Part shown: piece by piece, positions 1-8,089 of the stretch
Numbering within the stretch: the stretch's first letter is position 1
How the letters are laid out: each line of letters begins with the position of its first letter
Assembly: GCA_026707445.1 (NCBI GenBank)
Contig: JAPOWV010000038.1
Span: 1 to 33,341, forward strand
Direction: 5' to 3'
Source: Gammaproteobacteria bacterium
Lineage (GTDB): Bacteria; Pseudomonadota; Gammaproteobacteria; Steroidobacterales; Foliamicaceae
Length of the DNA stretch: 33,341 nt
Notes under the pieces: generated by a model
What the model was told of the DNA's origin: nothing
The model's database searches: none
The model's input: only the letters and a program-made list of their open reading frames with translations
Made by a program: the position numbers and the translations under genes

Positions 1-55
1 CGGCACGGCACGGCACGGCACGGCACGGCACGGCACGGCACGGCACGGCACGGCA
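1..55. repeat. Pentanucleotide tandem repeat, (CGGCA)x11
   Basis: Eleven perfect head-to-tail copies of CGGCA run from the first base of the window to position 55. The array may continue beyond the window edge, so 11 is a minimum. A five-base unit is the kind of tract that changes copy number by slippage. No gene is seen reading through it inside the window, so any effect on a coding frame or promoter would concern sequence to the left. Confidence 0.95.
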
Positions 56-344
56 ATTATACCAAGGGCGTGACGCGGTGATGAAAAGAAGTCAAGCCAC
101 CGTTTTCGCACCCGGAAGCCTCGGATCGCAGCAACCGCCGCTCCGATCTCCCCAGCCCAGCCTGCGCTGTAAGCCACTTACATCCCCAGCGGACTATCCA
201 CCATGCAACGTATATGTTGCGTAAGTATAAGCCATTGCCGAAGTTTCCGGGCGCTGCGTGACGCTCGCTTCGCCGCCGCCGGGCGTGGTGGCCAAACGGC
301 ACTTCGTCTTACAATGCCGGCGAGCGTAGGAACAGGACCAGAGC
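56..344. other. Intergenic stretch with no recognised gene
   Basis: This stretch lies between the pentamer repeat and the first gene. Open frames on both strands are GC-rich shadows without a convincing ribosome site or recognisable protein. A purine-rich GGAACAGGA just before 345 fits the ribosome-binding site of the next gene. Confidence 0.6.
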
Positions 345-1007
345 ATGATTGCATACGGCATCTTCAACTTTCTGCACGTACTGGTGTTTGCGGTCATTGT
401 CGGCATCGAACTCCCGGCGCTGTACGCGTTGCGGATGGCCGGGGCGCCGTCCGGCAACGAAGCCACCCGCTCCATGGCGGTGCGCGTGAAGCGCTACGCC
501 GACGCGGTGTCCGCCATCATGCTGGTCCTGCTCCTGCCGCTGGGCGTGCAGATCGCGACCGAACTCGGCGTCTACACGCTGATGTCCTCGGGCTGGCTGA
601 TCGCCACCTGGGTGGTGGGCCTGGCCTGGCTGGCCATCGCGCTGATGTCCGAGCTGACCGGCAGCTCGAAATGGGCGCAACGCATCTACAAGTCCGAGTG
701 CGTGCTGCGCATCATCATCGGTCTCGGCAACGTCTATGACGCCGTGGTCGGCTTTGCCGGCGACGGCATGATCCAGACGAACTGGCTGGCCGCCAAGGTT
801 CTGCTGTTCGGACTGGTCCTGGTCGTCAGCGGCTGGATCCGCTGGCAGACCCGGGCCGTGCGGTTCGCCTCCCTCAATGCCGCCGATGAAACGGGCGCCG
901 ACTCGCAGCAATTGATCGACACGATACGCCGCGCCCAGTGGGGTAGCCACAGCATCCTGGCGATGGTGCTGATCGCCGCCTACCTGGGAACCGCGAAACC
1001 CTGGTAG
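345..1007 (+). CDS. Small integral membrane protein, about six transmembrane helices, function unknown
   Basis: The 220-residue protein is mostly hydrophobic. Apparent membrane helices lie near residues 4-28, 54-72, 82-102, 118-138, 148-165 and 200-215. A short polar stretch (about 175-198) precedes the last helix. A GGAACAGGA sequence lies just upstream of the ATG. I do not recognise the family; the layout is loosely like small proteins of the CopD/DUF2269 kind, but no copper-binding or heme-ligand pattern is evident. It is the only plus-strand gene on the left side and converges on the FGE gene. Palindromic element E1 between the two could terminate both. Confidence 0.7.
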   Translation: MIAYGIFNFLHVLVFAVIVGIELPALYALRMAGAPSGNEATRSMAVRVKRYADAVSAIMLVLLLPLGVQIATELGVYTLMSSGWLIATWVVGLAWLAIALMSELTGSSKWAQRIYKSECVLRIIIGLGNVYDAVVGFAGDGMIQTNWLAAKVLLFGLVLVVSGWIRWQTRAVRFASLNAADETGADSQQLIDTIRRAQWGSHSILAMVLIAAYLGTAKPW

Positions 1008-1023
1008 GAACACGCATACGCGA

Positions 1024-1129
1024 GCCCTTCATTGCCCTCTTTCTTCCGGGGGCGTCGGCGGCAGGAGCCGCCGCCGAGCCCCATGGATGGGTTCATGCGT
1101 CCACCGGAGGAAAGAGGGCAATGAAGGGC
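1024..1129. repeat. Palindromic intergenic element E1 (26-bp arms, ~54-nt loop)
   Basis: Arms at 1024-1049 and 1104-1129 are reverse complements with a single mismatch that still pairs as G-T. The loop holds GGCAGG near 1060 and a conserved core at about 1081-1100 that reads CCATGGATGG followed by G and TTCATGCGT. The same core occurs in element E2 near 8 kb, with different but equally self-complementary arms. It lies between two convergent genes, where a long hairpin would act as a bidirectional terminator or mRNA 3' stabiliser. The T-run typical of intrinsic terminators is missing. Confidence 0.85.
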
Positions 1130-1157
1130 GGGCTCGGAGCGAACCCGTATCACCGGC

Positions 1158-2057
1158 TCAGCTTCGCGGATCGGCCGCGCAACGGAATCCCAGGTTGTTC
1201 AGGCCCGAGTCGGGGGGAGTCATCATCCGGGCCTCCAGGCGGTATCCTCGGCAGTAGTTTTCGCTGCACAGCCAGCTCCCGCCCCGGTGCACCTTTTGGG
1301 TCCCGTCGACGGGACCCCGGGGATTCTTTCTCGGCGAACGCGCGAAATAATCCGCTGCGTACCAATCCTGGACCCACTCCCAGACGTTGCCCGTCAGATC
1401 GTGGAACCCGAACCCGTTGGGAGGAAAGGTCCCGACCGGCGCCAGGCCCGAAAAGCCGTCCCGTCCGCGGTCCTGGACCGGGAACTCGCCCTGCCAGAGG
1501 TTGGCCCGGTGCACTCCCCCGGGCGTCAGTCGGTTCCCCCAGGCATAGCGGGCGTCGGCCATTCCGCCGCGCGCCGCGTATTCGAATTCCGCTTCGGTAG
1601 GGAGGCGCGCTCCGCGCCACTCGCAGTAGGCGGCGGCATCGAACCAAGAAACGTGCACGACCGGGTAATCGCCCATTTCCCGATGCGACGAGTCGGGTCC
1701 TGAAGGATGGCGCCAGTCGGCGCCGTCGCCCCTGGTCCACCCGCCGCGACGCGTGTCGAAGACGCCGGACCAGCCCAGCCTTTCGGATTCCGTGACATGG
1801 CCGGTCGCATCGGCGAACTCGGCGTACTGTGTGTTCGTGACCTCGTGCCGGTCCAGCAGGAAGGTATCCAGCGCGACCGTGTGTTCCGGGCCTTCGAAGG
1901 GCAAACCGTCGTTGGCGCCCATCGTGAATTCTCCGCCGGGAACCAGCAGCATTCCCGTCGCGCCGGGAGGGGACGCTCCACCGCAGCCGCAAGCCAGCGC
2001 GGCGCAGACCGCCAGTCCGACAGGCAGTGTGCTTCGCAAGCGGGGCGCCGATTGCAT
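1158..2057 (-). CDS. Formylglycine-generating enzyme (SUMF1/FGE family), exported
   Basis: The 299-residue protein belongs to the FGE-sulfatase family, which oxidises the active-site cysteine of sulfatases to C-alpha-formylglycine using copper and oxygen. The N-terminal core (MLLVPGGEFTMG near residue 36) and the C-terminal core (HRGGSWLCSENYC near 257-269, then NNLGFRCAAD) match the family. Cys264 and Cys269 correspond to the two copper-binding cysteines of human SUMF1, so this looks like a true FGE rather than a catalytically dead SUMF1-domain protein. Residues 1-25 form a signal peptide ending in LACGC, suggesting a lipoprotein. The stop codon of the MarR gene abuts the ATG directly (TAAATG), so translation is probably coupled. 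The sulfatase two genes upstream is the obvious client. An exported FGE would have to act on the sulfatase after Sec translocation. Confidence 0.88.
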   Translation of the reverse strand: MQSAPRLRSTLPVGLAVCAALACGCGGASPPGATGMLLVPGGEFTMGANDGLPFEGPEHTVALDTFLLDRHEVTNTQYAEFADATGHVTESERLGWSGVFDTRRGGWTRGDGADWRHPSGPDSSHREMGDYPVVHVSWFDAAAYCEWRGARLPTEAEFEYAARGGMADARYAWGNRLTPGGVHRANLWQGEFPVQDRGRDGFSGLAPVGTFPPNGFGFHDLTGNVWEWVQDWYAADYFARSPRKNPRGPVDGTQKVHRGGSWLCSENYCRGYRLEARMMTPPDSGLNNLGFRCAADPRS

Positions 2058-2552
2058 TTACCGTCCTGCCCGGGTCTTTTTCCGGACCGCGACGCGGGTG
2101 TTTTCCAGCATTTCCGACAGTGCGTCCAGGTCCTCGCTGGATTGGCCGGAAAGAATTTCTGAAATCGTGTGGTCATAGTCGGCATGCATGGCGTCCCAAA
2201 GCGCCCTGCCCTCGGCCGAAAGGGTCACGGATTGAATCCGCCGGTCCGATCTTGACGTGATTTTTCTGACCAGGCCGTCCTGCTTCAGCCGGTTGACGAC
2301 GCCGGTGATGTTGCCCTTGGTCACCATCAGGCTGGATGCCAGCTCTCCCATGGTCATGCCGTTCGGCGACAGCGCCAGTGCGGTCAGGACGTCATAGCGC
2401 GGCAGGCTGGAATTGAATTTCTCCGAAAAGCGCCGCATCAACACACGGTCGATGCTCGAGAAGCACCGCAGCAGCCCCAGCCAGGCCCGGCGATGGCGAG
2501 CTTTCTCCGGCAGCGACTCCAGGACCAGGTCGAATACGGTCGGCTTGTCCAT
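2058..2552 (-). CDS. MarR-family transcriptional regulator
   Basis: The 164-residue protein has the MarR winged helix-turn-helix layout. A dimerisation helix (about 20-47) is followed by LPRYDVLTAL, a helix-turn-helix around 66-92 (MTMGELASSLMVTKGNITGVV), and the wing D-R-R-I-Q near 103-107 that follows GLVRKITSRS. MarR proteins usually repress a nearby operon and release DNA on binding a small phenolic or other ligand. Its place inside the sulfatase/amidohydrolase cluster suggests it senses the substrate or a product. The GAGGGG ribosome site overlaps the stop codon of the upstream amidohydrolase gene, and the FGE gene starts right after its own stop. Confidence 0.88.
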   Translation of the reverse strand: MDKPTVFDLVLESLPEKARHRRAWLGLLRCFSSIDRVLMRRFSEKFNSSLPRYDVLTALALSPNGMTMGELASSLMVTKGNITGVVNRLKQDGLVRKITSRSDRRIQSVTLSAEGRALWDAMHADYDHTISEILSGQSSEDLDALSEMLENTRVAVRKKTRAGR

Positions 2553-2559
2553 GCGCCCC

Positions 2560-3888
2560 TCAGCGTGCGTCCCTGACGACGCGGCCGCCCTGAATCACGA
2601 CCTGTACATTCCTGAGCGCCGAGATATCGCTGAGCGGGTTGCCGTAGACGGCAATCAGGTCGGCGATCCTGCCCGGCTCCACCGTTCCCAGTTCGTCTTC
2701 CATGCCGATCAGCGCCGCGGCGTTCACGGTGGCTGTAACGATCGCTTCTTCCGGGGTCAGGCCGTGCTCGACGTACAACTCGAGCTCGCGCGCATTGTTG
2801 CCGTGCTTCGTGACCCCGGCGTCGGTGCCGGCCGCGATCGTGACGCCGGCTTTGTGCGCGGCGAATATGCGGGGTCCGTGATTGTCGAGAAAGCTCTGCA
2901 TCAGGCTGACCATGTCGCCATCCGCGCTGCCGATGTCCGCGCGGATGTTGTCCTGCACGGCCAGCGTCGGCACCAGGTAGACGCCGTTTTCACGCATGAT
3001 CCGGTGGGATTCCGCGTTATTGAACGAACCGTGTTCTATCGACGCGGCGCCCAGGCGCGCAGCGAGATTGATGCCGTCGGTGCCGTGGGCATGCGCGGCC
3101 ACCTTCAGGTCGCGGGAGCCGGCCACGTCGACGATCGCCCGAAACTCGTCCTCAAGAATGACCGACGGCGCGAACTCGTTACCGCAGGGCTTTGAACCGC
3201 TGCAGGTGGCCACGACCTTGATGAGGTCGGCGCCCATGTCGATCTGCACACGCGTTGCGCGGCGGCAGGACTCCACGCTCCAGCAGGCGCCCGGCCCTTC
3301 GTCGGCGCCCATCCGGATCAGGTGCCCTGCTGTGATGATGCGGGGGCCGGTCAGGGCGCCGTCGCGAATCCCGTCGCGCAGCGCGAAGATATGCCAACCG
3401 TCGGCGCCGACGTTCCGGACGGTCGTAAACCCGGCCTCGAGCGTTTTCCTGGCATTGACGATCGCGTTGACCAGGAAATACGCATCGTCCTTCGCGGCGC
3501 GGTGCTGAACCGCATACTGATCGGAAACGCCGTAACTGCGCTGGCCCTCGACGCCGAACTCCATGGACAGGTGCACGTGCATGTCCATCAGGCCGGGCAG
3601 CACTACGGCGTCCCTCAGATCCAGAAGCTCCGGGATTGCGCTTTCGCTGCCCGCCACGTCCGTGGGATCGAGGAAGCCGTCCCGGACCGCGGCAATCCTT
3701 CCATCGGTTACGAAGATGGTCTGGTCCGTGAGCACGTCGCTGCCCGGCACGGCAATCACCGTTCCGGCATGAATGACCAGCCCGCCCGACTGCTGCCGAG
3801 CGGTTTCCGATTGAGACGCGAGCGCCGGTCCCAGGCAGACAAGCACCGTGCCGGCCAGCGCTCTTCGCAGAAGCCGTTGCCAGTTCAT
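2560..3888 (-). CDS. Exported metal-dependent amidohydrolase (imidazolonepropionase-like)
   Basis: I place the start at the ATG at 3888, preceded by GGGGGGAG, giving 442 residues. A longer frame to 3936 lacks a ribosome site and would bury the signal peptide (MNWQRLLRRALAGTVLVCLG, cleavage near residue 25). Amidohydrolase-superfamily metal ligands are visible: His104 and His106 (DMHVH), a candidate carboxylated Lys224 (ADLIKVV), His266 (AHAHG), His286 (IEHGS) and Asp356 (AGTDAG). The superfamily hydrolyses C-N, C-O or P-O bonds; this subgroup includes Xaa-Pro dipeptidases, ochratoxinase-like enzymes and imidazolonepropionase-like proteins. The substrate cannot be read from sequence. It lies between the sulfatase and MarR genes with short gaps, in one operon. 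Confidence 0.87.
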   Translation of the reverse strand: MNWQRLLRRALAGTVLVCLGPALASQSETARQQSGGLVIHAGTVIAVPGSDVLTDQTIFVTDGRIAAVRDGFLDPTDVAGSESAIPELLDLRDAVVLPGLMDMHVHLSMEFGVEGQRSYGVSDQYAVQHRAAKDDAYFLVNAIVNARKTLEAGFTTVRNVGADGWHIFALRDGIRDGALTGPRIITAGHLIRMGADEGPGACWSVESCRRATRVQIDMGADLIKVVATCSGSKPCGNEFAPSVILEDEFRAIVDVAGSRDLKVAAHAHGTDGINLAARLGAASIEHGSFNNAESHRIMRENGVYLVPTLAVQDNIRADIGSADGDMVSLMQSFLDNHGPRIFAAHKAGVTIAAGTDAGVTKHGNNARELELYVEHGLTPEEAIVTATVNAAALIGMEDELGTVEPGRIADLIAVYGNPLSDISALRNVQVVIQGGRVVRDAR

Positions 3889-3907
3889 CGCTCCCCCCAG
3901 AACCCCG

Positions 3908-5323
3908 CTACCGGGGATACGTTGGTTCAAGGTCACGCGTTCGCAACGCGTCGAAATGCCTTCGGGCGCCCGTCAGCGCTTCCTTGTGTTCGTTCAGTAT
4001 GCCCGGAAAGCGGTCGGCGTAGCTGTAGGCCTCGCCGTCAATGCCGTCGGCGTCCAGCAGCATCTCGTACGGCGCGGCAAAACCCGGAAGCTGGTCGAAC
4101 TTCTCGAATGCGCCGAGGCTGCCGAGATAGTACGCATGGGTCACGTATTTCCAGTCCTGCGAACGCACGCCGACCACGCGCTCGTTGTTGAAGTAATAGA
4201 GGAAGTCATGCGGCGACTCGTCCGCGCCCCTGAAGACGGGCAGCAGGCTGCGCCCGTCCACCGCGCTCGCAGCGGGCTCAAGGTCGAGTACGTCGGCGAT
4301 CGTCGGCAGCAGGTCTATGTTCATCGCCATGGCGCCGGTCACCCGGCCGGCAGCGATGACACCGGGCCAGCTCGCAATCAGGGGCACCCGGTAGCCGCCG
4401 TCCCATGAAGTCCCCTTGCCGCCCCTGAGTCCGCCGGTCCCGCCTTCGAAGAACGGCCCGTTGTCGCTGGTGAATATGACCAGCGTGTTCTCCGAAACGC
4501 CATGCTCTTCGAGCGCCGCGAGCACCTGCCCGGTGCTCCAGTCCAACTCTTCAACCGTATCGCCGTACAGGCCCGCGCCGGATTTCCCGAGAAACTCGTC
4601 GGAAGCGTAAAGAGGGATGTGCGGAAAGGTATGCGCGAGGAACAGCATGAAGGGCGCGGCCGAATTCTCCGTGATGAAACGCACGGCCCGGTCCGTATAC
4701 CTGGCGGTAAGCGAGCCCTGGTCCACCGGCTGCTCGACCAGCACGTCGCCTTCGTAGAGCGCGAAATTCGGCATGTCATTGCTTGCCGGAGCGCCGAAGA
4801 ACCCGTCGAAGCCATGTTTCAGCGGGAGATGTTCGGGGAAATTGCCGAGATGCCATTTGCCCACGTAGAGCGTCTCGTAGCCACGCCGCTTCACCAGATC
4901 GCCCAGCGTTTCCTCCGCCTCCGGCAGGCCATGCGTCGATTCCGCGTCGACCACCTTGAACGCCAGGCCCGAACGGATCGCGTAGCGGCCCGTCATCAGC
5001 CCCGCACGGGACGGGGAACAGACGTTGGCGCTCGCATATCCCTGCGTAAACCGCAATCCGCGCGCGGCCAGCCGGTCGATATTCGATGTCCTGATCCTCG
5101 CGGCGCCGTATGCGCCGATGTCTCCGTAACCGAGATCGTCGGCGAGGATTACGACGATATTGGGCGGCCTCGCGGCCTGGGCGGACGGACCGCCGCCCGC
5201 ATGCTGCGCGGGCTCCGCATCGGGATTGCCCTGCGCGGGCGCATCGGGCCCCGCGCAGCCCGCCGCCAGCAGCAGAGCCGCCGCAATTCTGCGCAGGCGG
5301 GCGTGTGCGTGGCGTGCCGGCAA
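3908..5323 (-). CDS. Cys-type sulfatase, predicted lipoprotein
   Basis: The 471-residue protein is an arylsulfatase-like family-S1 sulfatase. The signature CSPSR starts at Cys102, the residue converted to formylglycine. Other metal and sulfate ligands fit: Asp62-Asp63 (LADDLGYGD), Lys156 and His158 (GKWHLG), His231 (LAHTFPH), Asp287-Asn288 (TSDNGP) and Lys303 (GGKGTS). The N-terminus ends in LLLAAGC, a lipobox with Cys23, followed by an Ala/Pro/Gly-rich linker. The start is a TTG with AAGAGGA just upstream; no other in-frame start precedes the signal peptide. Eight bases separate it from the TonB receptor stop codon. The C-terminal subdomain appears complete. The substrate, which may be carbohydrate or aryl sulfate, is unknown. 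Confidence 0.93.
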   Translation of the reverse strand: MPARHAHARLRRIAAALLLAAGCAGPDAPAQGNPDAEPAQHAGGGPSAQAARPPNIVVILADDLGYGDIGAYGAARIRTSNIDRLAARGLRFTQGYASANVCSPSRAGLMTGRYAIRSGLAFKVVDAESTHGLPEAEETLGDLVKRRGYETLYVGKWHLGNFPEHLPLKHGFDGFFGAPASNDMPNFALYEGDVLVEQPVDQGSLTARYTDRAVRFITENSAAPFMLFLAHTFPHIPLYASDEFLGKSGAGLYGDTVEELDWSTGQVLAALEEHGVSENTLVIFTSDNGPFFEGGTGGLRGGKGTSWDGGYRVPLIASWPGVIAAGRVTGAMAMNIDLLPTIADVLDLEPAASAVDGRSLLPVFRGADESPHDFLYYFNNERVVGVRSQDWKYVTHAYYLGSLGAFEKFDQLPGFAAPYEMLLDADGIDGEAYSYADRFPGILNEHKEALTGARRHFDALRTRDLEPTYPR

Positions 5324-5331
5324 GAGTCCTC

Positions 5332-7824
5332 TTAGAAGTCCGCGGTCATTGTCCAGGCAAGGTTGACGAACTGGCCGCCGGGCGTGGTCACGGCGCCCGA
5401 ATGCGAGAAGCTGTCCACGCCCGAGTAATAGTCCTCGTCCAGCAGGTTCGACATATTGAGCGTCAGGCTGTGATTGCTCCAGTCCAGTCCCGCCTGAAGG
5501 TTCACGATCGTCGCGGAGGGCGAAACCCGGGGGAACACCGAGGCCGGAATGTCCGAGAAACGCGCCACCATTTCCGAGCGGTAGTTTGCCGTCAGCCGCA
5601 CATAGCCGCTGAAGCCGTTCGCTTCCCAGTCATACTGCCCGGAGACGGACGCTGTCGTTTCCGGCGCGCTGGGCAGCTCTTCGCCGCTCACGTCGCCCTG
5701 GGGCGCGTTGGCGAAACTGTCGAACTTGGCGTCCATGAATCCGATCGCGGCCATCAGCGTGATCGAATCGCCGACCAGGGTCTGGGCGCTGATCTCGAGG
5801 CCCTGGCTGCTGGCGGAATCGGCGTTCGCCACGACGTTAAGCGGGGCAAAGCCGGTCCCGTTGGGCGGGCAATCCGCCGGCGAGGGCCTGATTTCCTGCC
5901 CGGGCAGACAGCGCGTCTGCGCCAGGCGGACCTGCATGTCCTCCCAGTCCATGCGGAAGACGGCGGCCTCCAGCTGGGTGCGGCGATTGTTCAGGAAGGC
6001 CTTCCAGCCGATCTCGTAATTGGTGACGGTTTCCTCGTCAAACTGTGAGCGCGGGTCATAGCTTGGACCGCCGGTGCGGGACACGCCATCGGGCGCGGTC
6101 CGGGCCCCCGGCGCCCGATAGCCGGTGGAGATCGTCGCGTAGGCCGACGCATCGTCGCTGTAGTTCCAGTTGAGCGCAACGCGGGGCGAGAAGTTGCTGC
6201 CGTCGTTGCTGGTATCCAGATAGGGATTGTCCACCGTCTGGTCGAACCGACCGCCGCTCGTGAACTGAGCGCCGTTGGGGCCGGTGTAGATCAGCACGTC
6301 CTGTTCCGGTTGCAGCGCGCAATTGTCAAGGAACGGGCCCGGCACGCCATCGACCACCGCGCGGCGGCCGCAGGCGAAGGACGCGTAGGTGTTTTGCCAG
6401 AACTGCCGGTCGTCGTCGGACGAATACCGGCCGCTGACCGATACCGTCACCGCGTCCGTGACCTCGAACCCGAGGTCGAAGAAGGCCGCGAAGCCGTCCC
6501 GCTGTACGGTGATCTCGTTCTCGTTGGGATGGTCGCCCGGGGTCGTGGCGCCGAGCGGCCCGCCACCCGGGAACCGGCCGGCCTCGATCACATCGGCGCC
6601 GGAGATGATCGTGTTGTTCACCTGCGCTTCATCGTCGTAGGCGATGGCGCCCACCATCCATTGCACGGGCGTCGCGCCCATCATCAGGGGTTCGGTCGAG
6701 AAAAGGCGCACTTCCTGGCTGATGGACTCGCTCTCGTAGTCGGAAATCCGATTGAAGAAATTCATGCCGCTGTTGTCGATGTCCTCGTACTGATACATGT
6801 CGCTGTCGATCATTCCGGTAATCGCGGTAATGCCGAATCGCGAGCCCAGGTACTCGAGTTTCGCGGTGAGTACGAGGTTCTCGACGTCGGTATATCCGGG
6901 CTGGTCTTCGCACATCTTGTCGCTGTTGCCGTTCTCGGCGAATATCGATGCACCCAGGCCGCAGGTCGGAGCATCGGCCACGGGTCCGCCGGAAGCATTG
7001 AACAGGAACCCGGCCGGTCCGGACATGCTCGGAATGCGCGCCTGCTGGTGGTCCTCTTCCTCGATGTACTGCCCCGCCAGGTCGATCGTCCAGTCGCCCG
7101 GCTTCCACCGCACGGCCGCGCGCATGTTGAGATTGTCAAAGCCCGTGTCGTTGCCGGTGGGATGCAGGTTGTCCACGAAGCCGTCGCTGGAGGTGAACGC
7201 CGCGCCGCCGCGCGCGAACAACTCGTCGTTGACGGGCACGTTGCCGATCAGGCCGTATTCGTAGCCGCCGTGATTGCCGACGGCCAGCCGGACCTTGGCC
7301 ATGCCGTTCTCGTCGGGTTTCTTCGAGATGACGTTGATGGCGCCGCCGGTCGCGTTGCGTCCGAAGTAGGTCCCTTGCGGACCGCGCAGGACCTCGATGC
7401 GCTCGATGTCGTCCAGGGGCGGATTGGCGCTGCCGCTGGCCACGAAGGCGGTGCTGAAATCGTCGACGAAATAGCCGATGGTGGGCCGGGACTGGATCAG
7501 GCGCTCGTTGCCGCCGTTGGTCAGGTCGCCCAGTCCGCGAATCGAAATGTCGCCGTTCTTGTTGCCCTGCTGGTCGTTGGCCGTGAACGCAACGTTGGGC
7601 GTCATCTCCAGGAAGTCCCTGGCGCCCTTGAAATTACTGCGTTCGATCTGCTCCGCGGAAAACGCGGTGATGCTGATCGGCACGTCCTGCAGGGTCTGCT
7701 CGCGCCGCTGCGCGGTCACGATGATCTCGTCGAGCGCCTGCGCGCCGTCTTCCTGCGCGGCCAGTGACGCCGGCAGGCTTATTGCGAGCAAGGGCAAAAG
7801 TGAAAAAACGGTCCTTCTGGTCAT
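5332..7824 (-). CDS. TonB-dependent outer-membrane receptor
   Basis: The start is the ATG at 7824, with GGGGGAAG at good spacing and a clean signal peptide (cleavage after SLAA near residue 23). The frame runs open to 8040 but that extension crosses palindrome E2 and looks non-coding. The 830-residue protein carries a TonB-box-like DEIIVTAQRREQ soon after the signal. The plug domain includes LRGPQGTYFGRNATGGAINV, and the long beta-barrel ends in an aromatic residue (TMTADF). It moves a large or scarce substrate across the outer membrane using TonB-ExbBD energy. Sulfatase, amidohydrolase, regulator and FGE genes follow on the same strand, so this receptor probably imports the substrate they process or regulate. 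Confidence 0.93.
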   Translation of the reverse strand: MTRRTVFSLLPLLAISLPASLAAQEDGAQALDEIIVTAQRREQTLQDVPISITAFSAEQIERSNFKGARDFLEMTPNVAFTANDQQGNKNGDISIRGLGDLTNGGNERLIQSRPTIGYFVDDFSTAFVASGSANPPLDDIERIEVLRGPQGTYFGRNATGGAINVISKKPDENGMAKVRLAVGNHGGYEYGLIGNVPVNDELFARGGAAFTSSDGFVDNLHPTGNDTGFDNLNMRAAVRWKPGDWTIDLAGQYIEEEDHQQARIPSMSGPAGFLFNASGGPVADAPTCGLGASIFAENGNSDKMCEDQPGYTDVENLVLTAKLEYLGSRFGITAITGMIDSDMYQYEDIDNSGMNFFNRISDYESESISQEVRLFSTEPLMMGATPVQWMVGAIAYDDEAQVNNTIISGADVIEAGRFPGGGPLGATTPGDHPNENEITVQRDGFAAFFDLGFEVTDAVTVSVSGRYSSDDDRQFWQNTYASFACGRRAVVDGVPGPFLDNCALQPEQDVLIYTGPNGAQFTSGGRFDQTVDNPYLDTSNDGSNFSPRVALNWNYSDDASAYATISTGYRAPGARTAPDGVSRTGGPSYDPRSQFDEETVTNYEIGWKAFLNNRRTQLEAAVFRMDWEDMQVRLAQTRCLPGQEIRPSPADCPPNGTGFAPLNVVANADSASSQGLEISAQTLVGDSITLMAAIGFMDAKFDSFANAPQGDVSGEELPSAPETTASVSGQYDWEANGFSGYVRLTANYRSEMVARFSDIPASVFPRVSPSATIVNLQAGLDWSNHSLTLNMSNLLDEDYYSGVDSFSHSGAVTTPGGQFVNLAWTMTADF

Positions 7825-7966
7825 TTCTTCCCCCTTTTGGGTTGCGCCTGGCCGGCCCCCGGGGCACCGCAGGCTCTGTGAATCACGGACGAAACACTTT
7901 ACAGCTAAACCTTTTCGCCCGTCAATCGGAACGGAGGGAGACCGTCCCGACCGCGCGCACACCGTA

Positions 7967-8073
7967 GCCTTCTCTGCGCTCCCGTCTTCCGGGAGTATTG
8001 GAGGCAGGGATGCCGGAGCAAGCTCCATGGATGGATTCATGCGTCTCCCGGAAGACGGGAGCGCAGAGAAGGC
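7967..8073. repeat. Palindromic intergenic element E2 (29-bp perfect arms, 49-nt loop)
   Basis: Arms at 7967-7995 and 8045-8073 are perfect reverse complements over 29 bp. The loop contains GGAGGCAGGGATGCC and then the core CCATGGATGGATTCATGCGT, shared with E1 at about 1 kb apart from one base. Arm sequences of E1 and E2 differ at many positions, yet both stay self-complementary. It lies between the dctM stop and the TonB receptor promoter region, so it could end the TRAP transcript. Confidence 0.92.
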
Positions 8074-8089
8074 GGAATAGGCAGGGTGT

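Noticed and set aside
1..55. CRISPR array
   Set aside because: The unit is five bases with no spacers.
1024..1129. E1/E2 as terminal inverted repeats of an insertion sequence
   Set aside because: Each palindrome is self-contained with a ~50-nt loop, and no transposase lies between or beside the arms.
6310..7767. 485-residue plus-strand open frame
   Set aside because: It is fully antisense to the TonB receptor gene, has shadow-type composition and matches no family; the minus-strand protein has clear receptor motifs.
7825..8040. N-terminal extension of the TonB receptor
   Set aside because: It crosses palindrome E2, lacks a ribosome site, and would place 72 residues before a perfect signal peptide that has its own strong ribosome site.
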